From NCBI GenBank assembly GCA_009363875.1, contig CM018689.1, positions 968,501 to 1,032,500 of the forward strand: a DNA stretch of 64,000 nt. The letters run 5' to 3'. The position numbers were made by a program, and so were the translations under genes. Positions 22,964 through 34,418 of this stretch are shown piece after piece. This stretch comes from Mikania micrantha. Lineage: Eukaryota; Streptophyta; Magnoliopsida; Asterales; Asteraceae. Under the pieces are notes generated by a model that saw only the letters and a program-made list of their open reading frames with translations, searched no databases and was not told the DNA's origin. Each line of letters starts with the position of its first letter. Within the stretch, counting starts at the first letter, position 1.

Positions 22964-25395
22964 TGTCACACCTCGAGCCGGCGGGCCGGATCGTGTGTCC
23001 TGTCGGGCGGAATGTTCTTGGTGCGCGATATCAGGAATGATAATCATGAATGATCATATTGTATGCATAGCATCAACATTGAGAATAACTAAAGCACAAA
23101 TAGCATTAAACTAGGGTTACAAAGTTAAATTACAATTGTCAATGTTTGATAATTCAACAGAGTAAACCTATCAAAGAATCAAATGTTTACTATCTTGTAA
23201 CTGTACAAGATATCAAAAGTGATTCACAACAATCACAAAATATGTGCTTTCCAAAAGCTACTATGTCCTCTAATTGGGCATCCTAGCATGCATTCCTGAG
23301 CCTTAGATTAATTATGTACGTCACCTGAGAAAGCATGTAAGAAAACAAAGTCAACACAATGGTTGGTGAGTTCATATAGTTTAGTATTTGAAAAATAACT
23401 TTTGCAAACCTTTTCGGTAACAACCTTAACCTCACTAACAACCAACTAAACTATCCAGCCAAGTACGCTTATATATATGGCATACGTAGGGGAACAAGCC
23501 CCAGCCGAAGTCCCACCACATACCGGACCGCATAGCATATTGTTGTTACTGATAATTAAGCATTCTACCTACCATACAATCTCGTTTCCATCATAGCTTT
23601 AAGCATTCTGTTTAAAAGCTTACAACACACACAATAGCATTCGCAAGTCTAGTTTTGAGAGTTACCTTTATGGACAACTGAACACGCTAAGGAGTCCAGT
23701 ATCAATCCATATCGGAACTAGATGTGAATAGCAACATTGGTGTTTTTATAAAGGATTTCCCAAGATGACACAAAGTCAACTAAAGAAAACCAGAATCGTC
23801 CTAGTCTCACAACACAAAACATGGGTGGACAATGAGGAATCACTGTATGGCAAGCACTGAGAGGCCAACAGTCTGCTCCTTAAGGTCCTGACTATGAAGA
23901 ACACCATATGGCAAGCACTGAGAGGCCAATTTGTCCGTTCTACAATAGCCGATAGCTTTAGCATACAAATTCATAGCATACAAGTTTATAGCATTCACAT
24001 AGGTTGGCATTCACGTATCTTGTGCACAAGTACTAGCCTGTTGTCTTAGCATTTCAAGCATATCAAGCATACAAGAGTTTAAAGCATCCCAAGCACTTCG
24101 AGCATTCGAGCATATCAAGCATATCAGTCTTTCTGAGTTTGGGCATTCAAGCTTTCAAAGTATGGTTTATAAAATCATTTCAACATTTTAGCCTTTGCAT
24201 TCTTTGCAACTTAAAAGCATCCAGAGTTTTAAGCAAACTGGTATAAAAGTATTTAGCCTTCGAATTTAGGTTATGCGTATAAAGCGTTAGCATTTAGAAT
24301 AAAGCATTTGCTTTTAGCTTTTAGAATAAATGTATAAAGCATTAGTATTTACCATTATGAATAAGCATAGAAGCTCTTAAGAAACATTTAAGCATTTGTT
24401 TAAAATGTATAAACATGCATCTCAGTCCCGATGTAAAATCAAAATAGTTTGAAAAGGGACAAATGTACTCACCTATGTTGCTAAGTATGAATTACCACAG
24501 ATAATGAACGCTCATGAATTTGTAGCTTAAGTATCTTCAACACCTGAGTTATTTTAAGAGATTCGAATACTATAAGTCTTTATAATAGACGTATCTAGGG
24601 TCTTGGGCTTCGGTGTTAAACTAAGTGTCCTGTGTCACTAATGTGTTGCTAGAATTCCATCTGACTAGTCAAAATGTGTTATCCATCTATAGGCTCTCAT
24701 CCCATGAGTAATCACCGTTACACCCTAGTGATGCATGGTTTACGTTGCTCGTATTCAAAGTCTTTAATTTAAAGCATTTAAAATATTTTATTTTAAGTTA
24801 TCTAATTAAGTTAGAAATCATTTAGTTAAATGTAAAGATGTTTATAAATCATTTACCTTTTATTTATTCATAAGTCATTTTGATAAAATACGTGTTACGT
24901 TGTTAGACTCGAGTTAACCTCATTTGATTATCTCTAAGTCATTTGTTGGATCTTTGCCTTCCCGTGGTTCTTGTATCACCCTTGTGTATACCTTAGCTTA
25001 GAGAATCCCATGAAGCTCCCTAACCTAGTTATATGATTGCATAGAATCACTAAGCGTTAGATGTTGGAACTTAATCCACACCCACACTTATCTTGTTTTC
25101 TTTAGTTCTTTGCCTCATAGTGAAAGCCATAAGATTACTTATGAATTCCATGAATTTGATTAATCAAATGCAAGTGACCTTACCCTCTTTCATTGTTAAA
25201 ACTCATGTTTAACCATTAGATAATGTAAGTGGATTTCATATTATGAAAACCCTAATAAGTTTCCATGCACAAACACACACTCACACATTCAACCCATGCA
25301 TGAAAGTTTACATAGCCCCCAATGCATTTCATGCATCCAAACCCTTTATCGCGATTTGCAGTTCACACTTAAGCCCTTTGATCGCGATTTGCACA
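22964..25395 (-). repeat. 3' portion of an LTR of element E
   Basis: The right boundary is approximate. In element sense it holds two ATCGCGATTTGC-like words (plus-strand 25340-25400), a donor-like ATAG|GTGAGTAC (24473/24472), AGCATT-rich repeats (about 24420-23940), a duplicated 22-bp segment ATGGCAAGCACTGAGAGGCC (near 23848 and 23910), the recurrent hairpin (23451-23535) and an acceptor-like TCTCAG|GT (23325), ending at GGTGTGACA. Confidence 0.65.
23451..23535 (-). other. Recurrent TATA-loop hairpin, E LTR copy
   Basis: Arms 23451-23467 and 23519-23535 are both 17 nt and pair at 15 positions including wobbles. The loop on the minus strand reads GTGGTGGG..., an inner hairpin GGGG-CTTGTT-CCCC (23502-23489), then TACGTATGCC and ATATATATAA. 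It lies about 125 nt upstream of the acceptor-like site. Confidence 0.7.
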
Positions 25396-26318
25396 CTCGG
25401 TTCATGAGGTCCATGAAAACCGCCGGTGCATTTGTCAATCCGAAAGGCATCACCATAAACTCGTAATGCCCATACCTAGTTTGGAACGCCGTCTTCAGTA
25501 TGTCTTCGTCTTGGACTCTAAGCTGATGATATCCGGACCGTCAGTCAATCTTCGAGAAATACTGAGCTCCTTGTAGTTGATCAAACAAATCATCAATCAT
25601 CGGCAATGGATACCGATTCTTGATGGTTAGCTTGTTCAGCTCACGGTAGTCTATGCACATTCGAAAAGACCCGTCATTCTTCATCGCAAACAAAACCGGA
25701 GCTCCCCAAGGTGAGTAGCTCGGTCTGATGAAGCCTTTATCAAGCAGTTCCTGTATTTGGTTCGACAACTCCTGCATTTCTGAAGGTGCTAACCTGTAAG
25801 GAGATTTAGCAATAGGAGTTGCTATAGGAATTAAGTCGATGCACCGGTCGCATAGGTGGCAAACCTGGTAAGTCTTCAGGGAACACTTCTGGGTATTCCT
25901 TCACTATCGGCACGTCTTGAATCTTTTTCTTGTCTTTCTCTTTCTCCACCACATGAGCCAAGAAAGCTATACACTGCTTCTGTAGACACTTACGTGCTTT
26001 TATGCAGGATATGATTTTGACACTACGCTTTGCTTGATCCCCCCGGACTTCCAATACACGATCATTCGTCACTGGAATTCGAAGCACCTTTTTAGAACAG
26101 ACGACTTCCACTCTATGGACAGATAGCCAATCCATCCCAACAATGATGTCGAAACTACCCAACTCCATTGGTATCAAGTCGATGGCAAATGTATGACCAG
26201 TAAGTGTGAGTGGGCAGTTCCTAAGTATAGTGCTAGCTGTGACCACTACGCTTTGCTTGATCCCATGAGTTTGAATTAGGTTAGAGAAACAATTGCATAA
26301 TAGTTTTGTATCAAGCAT
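25396..26318 (-). pseudogene. Protease to reverse transcriptase fragment of E
   Basis: The frame 26318-25806 carries the C-terminal half of a gypsy protease (GHTFAIDLIPMELGSF, VGMDWLS) and the linker YPEVFPEDLPGLPP. After a frameshift, 25777-25541 carries the start of reverse transcriptase (LLDKGFIRPSYSPWGAPVLF, MCIDYRELNKLTIKNRYPLP). Similarity continues to RYGHYEFMVMPFGLTNAP near 25440 and stops abruptly at about 25395. The catalytic DTG of the protease and the FIDD of the polymerase are both missing. Confidence 0.8.
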
Positions 26319-26417
26319 TACGTGATAATAGCATACAAATAGTTCACATAGTTTGTACCTGAGTTACTGTGCAAATCATTGTTCCGGTTACGTTTCCGGC
26401 ACTGATGTTACATGGAT

Positions 26418-27200
26418 GATTAGATTCGGAGATTTGTCACATTGATCATAGAGATGCGTACATCAAAAATTGACAATCAAGCTGGTGTGATCAACAAAAA
26501 GCTTCTAAATGCTCTTCCTAGGAATTGGGACATGAATGTTGGCATCATTAAATCAACCAAGAATCTGGATAATCTGTCATTGACCGAGATGGTGTCGGTT
26601 ATCAAGTCCTATGAAATGAATGATCAGTAGAGAGCCATGAATCATGCAAACAGTTACAATGTTGCAGGCATCTGTTATCTCTCAACCATCATTTGTATAC
26701 CCTATTCACAAAGTTGCTTTGCTCTCTGTCTCATATGGCAAGTCTGTTGTGTCATATAATGTCGGATCATCAGTTCCTTTCTTCAAGCCAGTTGAGGTAA
26801 TTTAGGAAGTTCATCTGGCTCAATTGAAGTACAACCTACCACTCTCACTAAGGAAGTTCTGGATAACATTGCCTTAGTTGCAGGATTTCTTAAATACTCA
26901 ACTGCTTTGGGATCTGGTGATATGTTGCCACCATTTGCTTTGGTGGGTTCCGAACTCTAGCAAATTCATCCTAAAGATATGGAAGAGATGGATATCACTT
27001 GGCACATTGCTAATGCAGTTTTCAGAGCTAAGAACTTCACGAAAGCAACAGGAAGAAATCCTTGGGACCAGTCTAACATAAACAAGGTGAAGTTTACAAA
27101 AGACAAGCTTAGATGCTTCAACTTTCATGAGCCAGTCATTATGCTCGGTAATGTACTAAGCCAAAGAAAAATACTTATAATTCTGAGTGCAAGGCCCTAG
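26418..27200 (+). pseudogene. gag of element D, second part
   Basis: Resumes the capsid after E: IRRFVTLIIEMRTSKIDNQ, KKLLNALPRNWDMNV, then LSLTEMVSVIKSYEMND (to 26630). After stops and shifts it continues with MEEMDITWHIANAVFRAKNF (about 26980) and the first zinc knuckle as DKLRCFNFHEPVIMLGN (about 27103-27153), where two of the expected Cys/His positions are lost. At least three frame changes. Confidence 0.7.
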
Positions 27201-28931
27201 TGGTGATAACAAAGGTGATGCAAGACAATGCTTTTGGATTGGATGATCAGATCAAAGCTCTAAACATTTCTAAGGAATATATAGTTGCATTGATGGCCCG
27301 ATTCTGCTCATAAACATCAGGAGCATGCTTTCATGGCACACCTTCATGCTGATGCCGATGTAAATACATTTTTCTACACTCAAGCATGCATTGATAAAGT
27401 GCCTATGTACAGGGTTCACAATACTAATCTCTTACTTGATATGTCATGACTTGAGCAAGAAAACTGAAAATTAAAGCAAGAAAATAAACATTTAACTGAA
27501 AAGGTTGACGCTCAAAAGTTTGACATCACTGCTTTAACAAGAGATTTGAGCAATGCGAAGTGTGCCATTAAATCTTCTAAAAGCATACTTGATAAAGCTA
27601 AATCTGAAGCAGAACGATACAAAAAATTTTTTTGAAAACTCTGAATTGAATTATAAGAAATTTGATGTATCATCTATAGTGGTAGAAGATATGATTCAAA
27701 AACAAATGAAATGGCAAGAAACTAAGGGAGTGGGGTATGTGAATTGTGTGCATGAGGGGTTGGTTAAACCAACGGTTTGGTTAAACGCAAAAGGTCAGGA
27801 ATTTGGGTTAAATTCTAAAGAAGAGACTCCCATGACTATGATCAGTGCAAAGGGAAACAATTTTGTAAATAACCCTCCACCATTGAGTAACAGTTTTGTT
27901 TACACACCTGTGACAGAAGAAGAGCTAGCTATGTCTGCAACTTTGAAATATGGTAGACAGGAAAACATGTCTGTTTCTACTTCACATTTAATGAAAACAC
28001 TTGAATCTGAAGTCCATATAACATCTTCTAACATGTCTGATTCTTGCGCATATCAAGTAATAGTGGAAGATTGGGTTGAAGAGGATGATGTACCGGTTGC
28101 TGCTATAAATTTTAACAATCCATCTTCAAAAATGATTTCTGATGACAATTTTGTTTGAAAACCTTTCGATTTTTCAGTTTTCAAAAACTCAGTGCCTTTG
28201 TTCCTATTGCTTTAAATACTGATAATGCTTGTTTGAATGTTGTTAATGTTGATTGCACTCGTTCAAATATGTCTAATTGGGATTTCATTAATACGTTGAA
28301 TGCGTCTGGTTCAAGTTCTAGTAGTAGAACTAGTACAAATGATGTCTCAAATTCATGTGATAATTTGCAAAGTGACATTAAACTTCAAAAAACTGACACA
28401 TCTGTTGAAAATCCTAAGACTGCTAGATATGTGCCACCCAAATCTAAAACAGAAATTAAAGCTCCATCTTCGAGCTCTTTTCAAAATCACTAGAAAAGGG
28501 GTGTCAAGCATGATTTTGTTATGAAGCAACGGGATCTTCATAGTGCTAAACATTTAGTGAAACGTCAAACATGCTTTCACTATGGAGTTCCCGTACACAT
28601 TACAAGAAATTGCAAACATAACTCATATGTTTCTTTCGCAAGAAACAATCAGAAGGCTAAGTTAAGAAATGAGAAACAGTCTAAGTCAATGAAGATGAAT
28701 AAATCTAAGACTATTACTAAATCTCATTCTAAACCAAGGCCCTCTGATGGTAATTGGCGCAAAGTGAACCACCAAATTCAAAAGCCCCACAAAATTCAAA
28801 AATTCAGATCTTCACCCCAATCATCCATTAAACATGATAAGTTCAGATCACTTTCACATAATGTTGCGACATCCACATATTGTTTTGGACAACCCAGAAG
28901 CAAGATGGTCTTGGTTTCAAAAACTAATTAA
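27201..28931 (+). pseudogene. gag linker and second knuckle of element D
   Basis: Lys/Glu-rich, partly coiled-coil-like sequence (27440-27660: KQENKHLTEKVDAQKFDITAL, then SKSILDKAKSEAERYK), then low-complexity Ser/Asn-rich sequence. A decayed second knuckle CFHYGVPVHITRNC lies at about 28571-28612; the second Cys is Tyr and the Gly-His pair is altered. A Lys/Ser-rich tail follows to the stop at 28931. Same order as in H and F. Confidence 0.6.
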
Positions 28932-30435
28932 TCTTGTCATTTGTGTAGGTATGGCTATGGAGGAATATTCTCAAACTTTGGTACGTGGATAGTGCCTGTT
29001 CCAGGCACATGGCAGGAGACATCTCCCAGCTTACAAATATTGAGCATTATGATGAGGGAGATGTGACTTTTGCTGGAGTAAGTAGAGGAAAGATTATTCA
29101 ACGAAGAACGGTCTCAAATGGAGCTTTAAATCTAGAAAATGTCAACTATGTTCCTGACCTCAAGCACAGTCTACTCAGTGTGTCACAAATGTGTGACAAA
29201 GGATACTTCAGTCATCTCACAAGCAAAGAGTGTCTCATTCTCAAACCTGGAATCATCATCCCGGAAGATTGGGTTCTGGTCAAAGCTCAATGAAGACAAG
29301 ATGCGTATTTCTTGGACACGAATCAACAACCATCTGATGAAGTTATGTGTCTCTTCTCAAAGCTTTCAGAACTAAATGCTATGCTTTGGCATCGTCGTCA
29401 GGGTCATGAAAATCTCATGAATTTGAATCGAATTGCAAAGGGGAACATTGTTCGAAATCTTCCAATCAAAGACTTTATGATGATTAAGAAGTGTGTAGCA
29501 TGTGCTAAAGGGAAACATCACAGAAAGCCTCACAAGCCAAAAATCTTCAATTCCATTAATTCTCTTCTTCAGCTTCTTCATATGGATTTATTCGGTCCAG
29601 TTAACGTGCTCAGCATCAATCGTGCATCGTACTGCTTGGTCATTCAAGATGACTATTCACGTTTCACTTGAGTATTCTTTTTGTCAAATAAAAGTGAGAT
29701 ATCAGACTTACTAAAGAAATTCATCATTCTCATTGAGAATCAGACAAATGAAAGAGTTAAGGGCATTCGATGTGTCAATGGCACACAGTTTAAGAATGCT
29801 GAACTAAATGTTTTCTTCGAAGAAAAAGGAATTGCTAGGCAGTATAGTGCAGCCATAACACCGCAACAAAATGGTGTTGATGCTCGGAGAAACAGAACAT
29901 TGATCGAAGCTGCACGTACAGTGCTATTGATTCAAATTTGCCTACATTCTTCTGGGCAAAAGCCATTAATACTGCCTGCTATGTTCAAAATCGAGTCTTG
30001 CAGAACCAACGACATATGATGACTCCATATGAAATTCTTTACAAACACAAACCATCTGCTAGGCATTTCAAAATCTTTGGATGTCCTTGTACATTACTAC
30101 ACCTGGATGCAATCCCGAAGTTCAATGCCCGAGCAGATGACAGCTATTTTGTAGGCTATGCTAGTAAAACAGCATATCATGTCTACAACAAAATTACCAA
30201 GCAAATTGTGGGGTCCTATGATGTTCGTTGGCTTGAGGAGAATGCAACTGACGCCCGAGTTGAACCAGATTGGCTTTCTGACTACTTAGCCTTGTTCAAG
30301 TCCTTCCGCATTCCATATGATGTTCCTTTCATTGATCCAAACATTTCAAGTGTTACCTTGGACACCGATGCGTCAGATTTTGTACGTAACACTTCCTGGA
30401 CTGTTGACCATCTTCCTCAAAGATGCACACCATAG
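28932..30435 (+). pseudogene. Protease and integrase of element D
   Basis: The protease motif is YVDSACSRHMAG (about 28982-29015); the usual DSGC has Gly replaced by Ala. A stop precedes it. HSLLSVSQMCDKG follows, then the pre-integrase region MLWHRRQGHENLMNLNRIAKG (about 29380) and CVACAKGKHH. The integrase core begins LLHMDLFGPVNVLSI (about 29575) and DDYSRFT, then a stop; the second Asp region reads RCVNGTQFKN where the usual RTDNGTEF has changed Asp to Val. PQQNGVDARRNRTL follows. The C-terminal part runs to 30435 with VEPDWLSDYLALF. Confidence 0.8.
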
Positions 30436-30882
30436 TAGCTCGATAAAGGCAAAGAGATTCAGTCTGACACATCTACTGTCTCCAATTCTGATCAACATCC
30501 ATCAGCTCTTGAGCCCACTCATATCTTTTCTGAACAAATTGAGGCTGAATATACCGCTAGTTCTTCTAATTCTGAATCCAATGCTGAACCAGACGATCTA
30601 GCTATTACATCTCCAAATGCATCAGATCCACCAAATGCTATCGATCCATCTCAAACTGGTGTTCCCAACCGCATTTAACGAGGTCATCCCATTGAAAATG
30701 TTATTGGATCATTTGACACGGGAGTTAAGACACGGAGTCAATTTGGTTCTATTAATAACTGTTTTTATTCCTGATTTATCTCTCAGATAGAACCTAAGAA
30801 TATCTATATGGCTCTTGAAGAACCTAGTTGGGTTGAAGTCAAGCATGATGAGTTGAATCAGTTTCATCGATTAATGGTGTGG
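30436..30882 (+). pseudogene. Integrase to RT linker of element D
   Basis: Ser/Thr/Pro-rich broken linker, then GHPIENVIGSFDTGVKTRS (about 30685), FISQIEPKNIYMALEEPSWVEV (about 30775-30840) and LNQFHRLMVW, the standard lead-in to copia reverse transcriptase. It is cut by F at 30882/30883; after F the sequence resumes WELVPLPDGKKAL. Confidence 0.75.
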
Positions 30883-31259
30883 TGTAGGTCCTTAAACAGA
30901 TCAAGAACTGAGCTTTAAGCCTCCATTCTGCATCAGATGTAACTATATCGTGCGGAATCCGAAATCGAAACACAAGAACAAGAAGAAACTTCAAAACATT
31001 AATATATTTTAGTGAAGTACACGAAGTAATGCCTCAATACGTCTAGGGAGCATTCCTCGGGAATCCAACCCTAGAATAGTACAAAATACGTAAATTTATA
31101 CTAAAACTAGGGGTACTCGAACTAGCTATACACGAAAACTTTCGAGTACTCAAAACACAATAGTAATCTAAAAGCTATGTATACGAAAATTTAACTAAAA
31201 CAGGATCAAGGCTTCTATGGTTGGCTTTATCAGTCTTCATCATCATCTTGGGCTCTACA
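30883..31259 (-). repeat. 3' LTR of element F
   Basis: TGTAGG...CTCTACA on the plus strand, 377 bp. On the minus strand a TATA-like TATAAAT lies at 31100-31094. It contains TCGAA words (CTCGAACTAG, CTTTCGAGTACTC) like those in F's leader and spacer. Confidence 0.92.
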
Positions 31260-31275
31260 AACTCCCCTTAGATTG
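31260..31275 (-). other. Polypurine tract of element F
   Basis: On the minus strand this reads TCTAAGGGGAGTTTG immediately before the 3' LTR. It is the second-strand priming site. Confidence 0.75.
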
Positions 31276-31281
31276 ATGAAG

Positions 31282-34200
31282 TCAACCGATGGGAAGTGTA
31301 ACTGAATGCGGTCCAGCTCCTGCATATAACTTCAACTCTATGGCATAAGCAACTGTGCGCGTGAAAGGATTAGCTTCTTCATCCCATCCACCATATACTT
31401 TAATGGGAAATTTGTGCAGCTTCATCATGTCTTCTATGCCATACTTCAGAAGAACCATAGGGTCCAAAATCATGTCGACATCATTTAGATCATCTTTGTT
31501 CCTCAGAATGATTGCTGCAAGATTTTTCTCATCAAAGTACCAAGACAAAAAGTTGACCAGAGGGTTATCAGGAACTCTTGGAAATACTAGAACCGCCTCT
31601 TCAATGTGAGGAGGAGAATATTTGTAGTACACCCAGGGTTCCTTCTTTACAGGATCCACGATGCATGTTGAGACAAAACGTCTTCCTTTGGCAGTTCTCA
31701 TCACAGGAAAATCCTTCTCTCACTGATCCTTTATAAACATCGCAAATAAGTAGGCCTGATTATCCTTTGAAGGATTGTAGAACATGGCGCTGTTAATGCT
31801 CCGAATGTCAAACTTAGGAATCGTGCAAAAGTCTCTCAGCCTTTTGTAGTATTCAACTTTTCCGTTCCTCCGGTTGACCAGATAAATATCTCGTTCCTTG
31901 TCAAATAACCAGCAGTAGACGTTTGACCTATCGTTGCGTACAGCAAATAAAGTTCGGTCATCAGATATGAAGGTGTGTTCTAGGTGTTCTTTACTCATTT
32001 CTCCGAGCCAAGTAGCTTTAACCTTAGGAGGTGCCAGAGTCCAATCCTTTTGCTTCTCAAACTAGCTGTTGATGATCATCCCTAAAGGAGGAATCTCCTG
32101 TCCATCTTGGTTGATATACTTGTGAGCATACAAGAAATCAACGAAGGGATCTTTGGTAACATCTCCGATAACCACATTTTCCGGTTCTTCCTCTCCAGAT
32201 GCTCCTACAGAGGACTCGACCTTCTCCTTTCATTCTTGATCACACACGGCCTTGAACACTGAATCCATAGACACATCACAAAATAAATCTCCCAGGCCTG
32301 CTCCGCCGAGCTCTTCACTGAATCCATCAAACAAGAAGTTATCTGGGAGATACTCAAATAAGTCATCATAGTAATCTAGAGGTTTCTCCGATGATGGAGG
32401 ATTCTCTGAAGCATCTGTGTCTTTGGGAGCGTCCTGAGCTGGCTCATCAGATTGTTGGCCCAAAGAACTAGCCCCGTGACCTTGATTGTCACCTGCATCA
32501 TCATCTTGTTTGCCCTTTCCTTTATCATCTTTGGCACTATCGTCCCCTGGGTCATCTTTGGGATCTTCTCCATTTTTGTCTTTTTCATCATCTTTCTTCT
32601 CCATTTCAATTTCTTCATCAACTTTTTCATCATCATTGTCATCATCATTGTCATCATTATCTTCCTCAACCAGTGGTTTACCCGTCAATTTCTCGATTGC
32701 TTCCTTTAACAGAAAGTTCTAACTTTCCAGACGACTAACATCTCAAATCTGTCTTCTGAACATCTCACATATTCTGAAGATGGTTCCCTGTAGCTCAGGA
32801 ATCTTCTCATATTTAGTAATGGAGTCCTGCTCTAGCAAAAAGACTCTCTCCTGTAACCAGAGAATATCGATCGAAGACCCATCAGGAGCATAGGGCAAAG
32901 GCGTGCGCATGGGAGCCTTGCCTTTGTCCCTCCGACTCCTCCCTGGTGATGGTGGTGACTCTGGGTGAGGGATGTGATCATGGGTGTGAGGTGGATGTGA
33001 TGTGGTTTGTGTGGTATCGACAAGCGGTGGTGGAGGTGGAACAGGAATCTAAGTGGAGGTTATGGGTTGTGTGGGTGGATGTGATATTGTTTTTGTGGTA
33101 TCGACAGGTGGTGGTGGAGGTGGAACAGGAATCTGAGTGGTGGTTATGGGTTGTGTGGGTGGTTTTGTCTGAGTTGGTGGTTTGGGCTGAGTGGATGGCT
33201 TGGGCTGAGTAGGTGGCTTGGGCTGAGTGAATGACATAGATGATAGTGTATGAGGTGGAGATGGTGGAATCTGAGTCTGATGTTGAGTGGGCACTATAGG
33301 AGATGGAGGTGGTGGAGTCTGAGCAGGAGTGGAGGAGGATGAACCAGCCGTCTTCTTCATAAATCTTGGGTCCTTCGGTCACTTCGACATCATCTTTATC
33401 CTCTTCTTCATAGGTAAAGACTCAGGAGTCAGTGCATAATCGGCGTCCTGAATGTCTTCCCTTTCTGTTCTGGTAAGAGGAGGTATAACAATCTCCTCAC
33501 TCGATGAAGATGATGACTCAGAAATGAGTTCCTCGGCAGTTGCGTCGGCCTGTGTGCTTGTGCTGGTGGGAGAGATATCATGTTCTTCTGCAACAATGGC
33601 AACTGGAGTTCCTTGTTTATCTTAAATTGCGTTATCACCGACAAATCTCCCAAACTTGATGAGAGGACGCTCCCCAATATACTTTTCTTCCCTCTCTTGT
33701 TCATCGTCATGTAGGAAAAGATATCATCTCTCATCCTCTTGATCCCCAGAGTTCCGATAGTGGGAACAAGGTTCGGATGTCTCTTGTTGGTGACTATCTG
33801 CAGAAAACGGGGAAACGCCAAGAATCTCTCCTTCCTTTTCCCTTTAATGTTGGCGTGCATATCTTGGAAGATCATTTAGGAGAAGTTGAAGTTAACTCCA
33901 AATGCCAAAGCTATAAGACACGAGCTGAGAGTCTGATTGAGAACATCATAACCCCCTTTTCTTCCTGAGAGGCATTAAGTAACAACATGTGCAAAATATC
34001 TCCAGTATGGGTGCAATAGCTTCTTCTCGGTGGGAGGAGATACTCATTAATGCCCCATCTGATAAACAGTTCAGTTAACCAGATCCTGATCCAGCTCAAC
34101 TGGATCGGTAGCTTTATCTCCAAATTGTAGGCACTCCCTTAGAATCTGCTCGGTAATAATGATGGGTTGGCCCTGAATCTTCCCTATCAGACTGATAGTT

Positions 34201-34418
34201 CCATTGGCATCAGTGTGCTCAGAAATCGTATTCCAGAAGCTTTGAATGTAATCTGCAATAATGTTGGGATGCTCCATGATAGCATAATTCACTGGTGACA
34301 ATATCAGTCCGTCAACCAAACTCTTGAACACTGAATGCTTCGCGGGTTGAACTCCAAGATACGCTGACATGTTATGGTCAAAGACAAATCGCAAGTCAGC
34401 CATCTGAAAATGAAACAA
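31282..34418 (-). pseudogene. Extra ORF downstream of pol in element F (uncharacterised)
   Basis: About 1000 codons in pol sense with several stops or shifts. N-terminal globular domain (34418-33700): MADLRFVFDHNMSAYLG, DYIQSFWNTIS, IGKIQGQPIIITEQILREC, then FLAFPRFLQIVTNKRHP. Middle (33382-32230): a Thr/Gln/Pro repeat tract (TQPKPPTQPKP), then an acidic Asp/Glu/Lys tract of about 70 residues. C-terminal domain (31998-31282): VYCWLFDKERDIYLV, GKVEYYKRLRDF, then MILDPMVLLKYG and GGWDEEANPFT. The N-terminal domain matches element H, and the C-terminal domain matches the D remnant at 57520-57981. No signal peptide or clear membrane helix was seen. Function unknown. Confidence 0.65.

Larger units (their letters stand above)
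22964..26412 (-). mobile_element. Gypsy element E, internally deleted derivative
   Basis: Starts TGTCACACC (22964) and ends TGTTACA (26412). It is flanked by ttgat (22959-22963) and tggat (26413-26417), a one-mismatch TSD. Removing it rejoins the D gag frame. On the minus strand it consists of the first about 100 bp of an LTR, a protease-to-reverse-transcriptase fragment, and the 3' 2.4 kb of an LTR. PBS, gag, the protease active site, and everything from mid reverse transcriptase through integrase are gone. Confidence 0.8.

Noticed and set aside
32452..32722. Hydrophobic plus-strand ORFs (Phe/Ile-rich and Ser-rich)
   Set aside because: Antisense shadows of the acidic tract in F's extra ORF; the apparent membrane segment is an artefact of GAT/GAA repeats read backwards.
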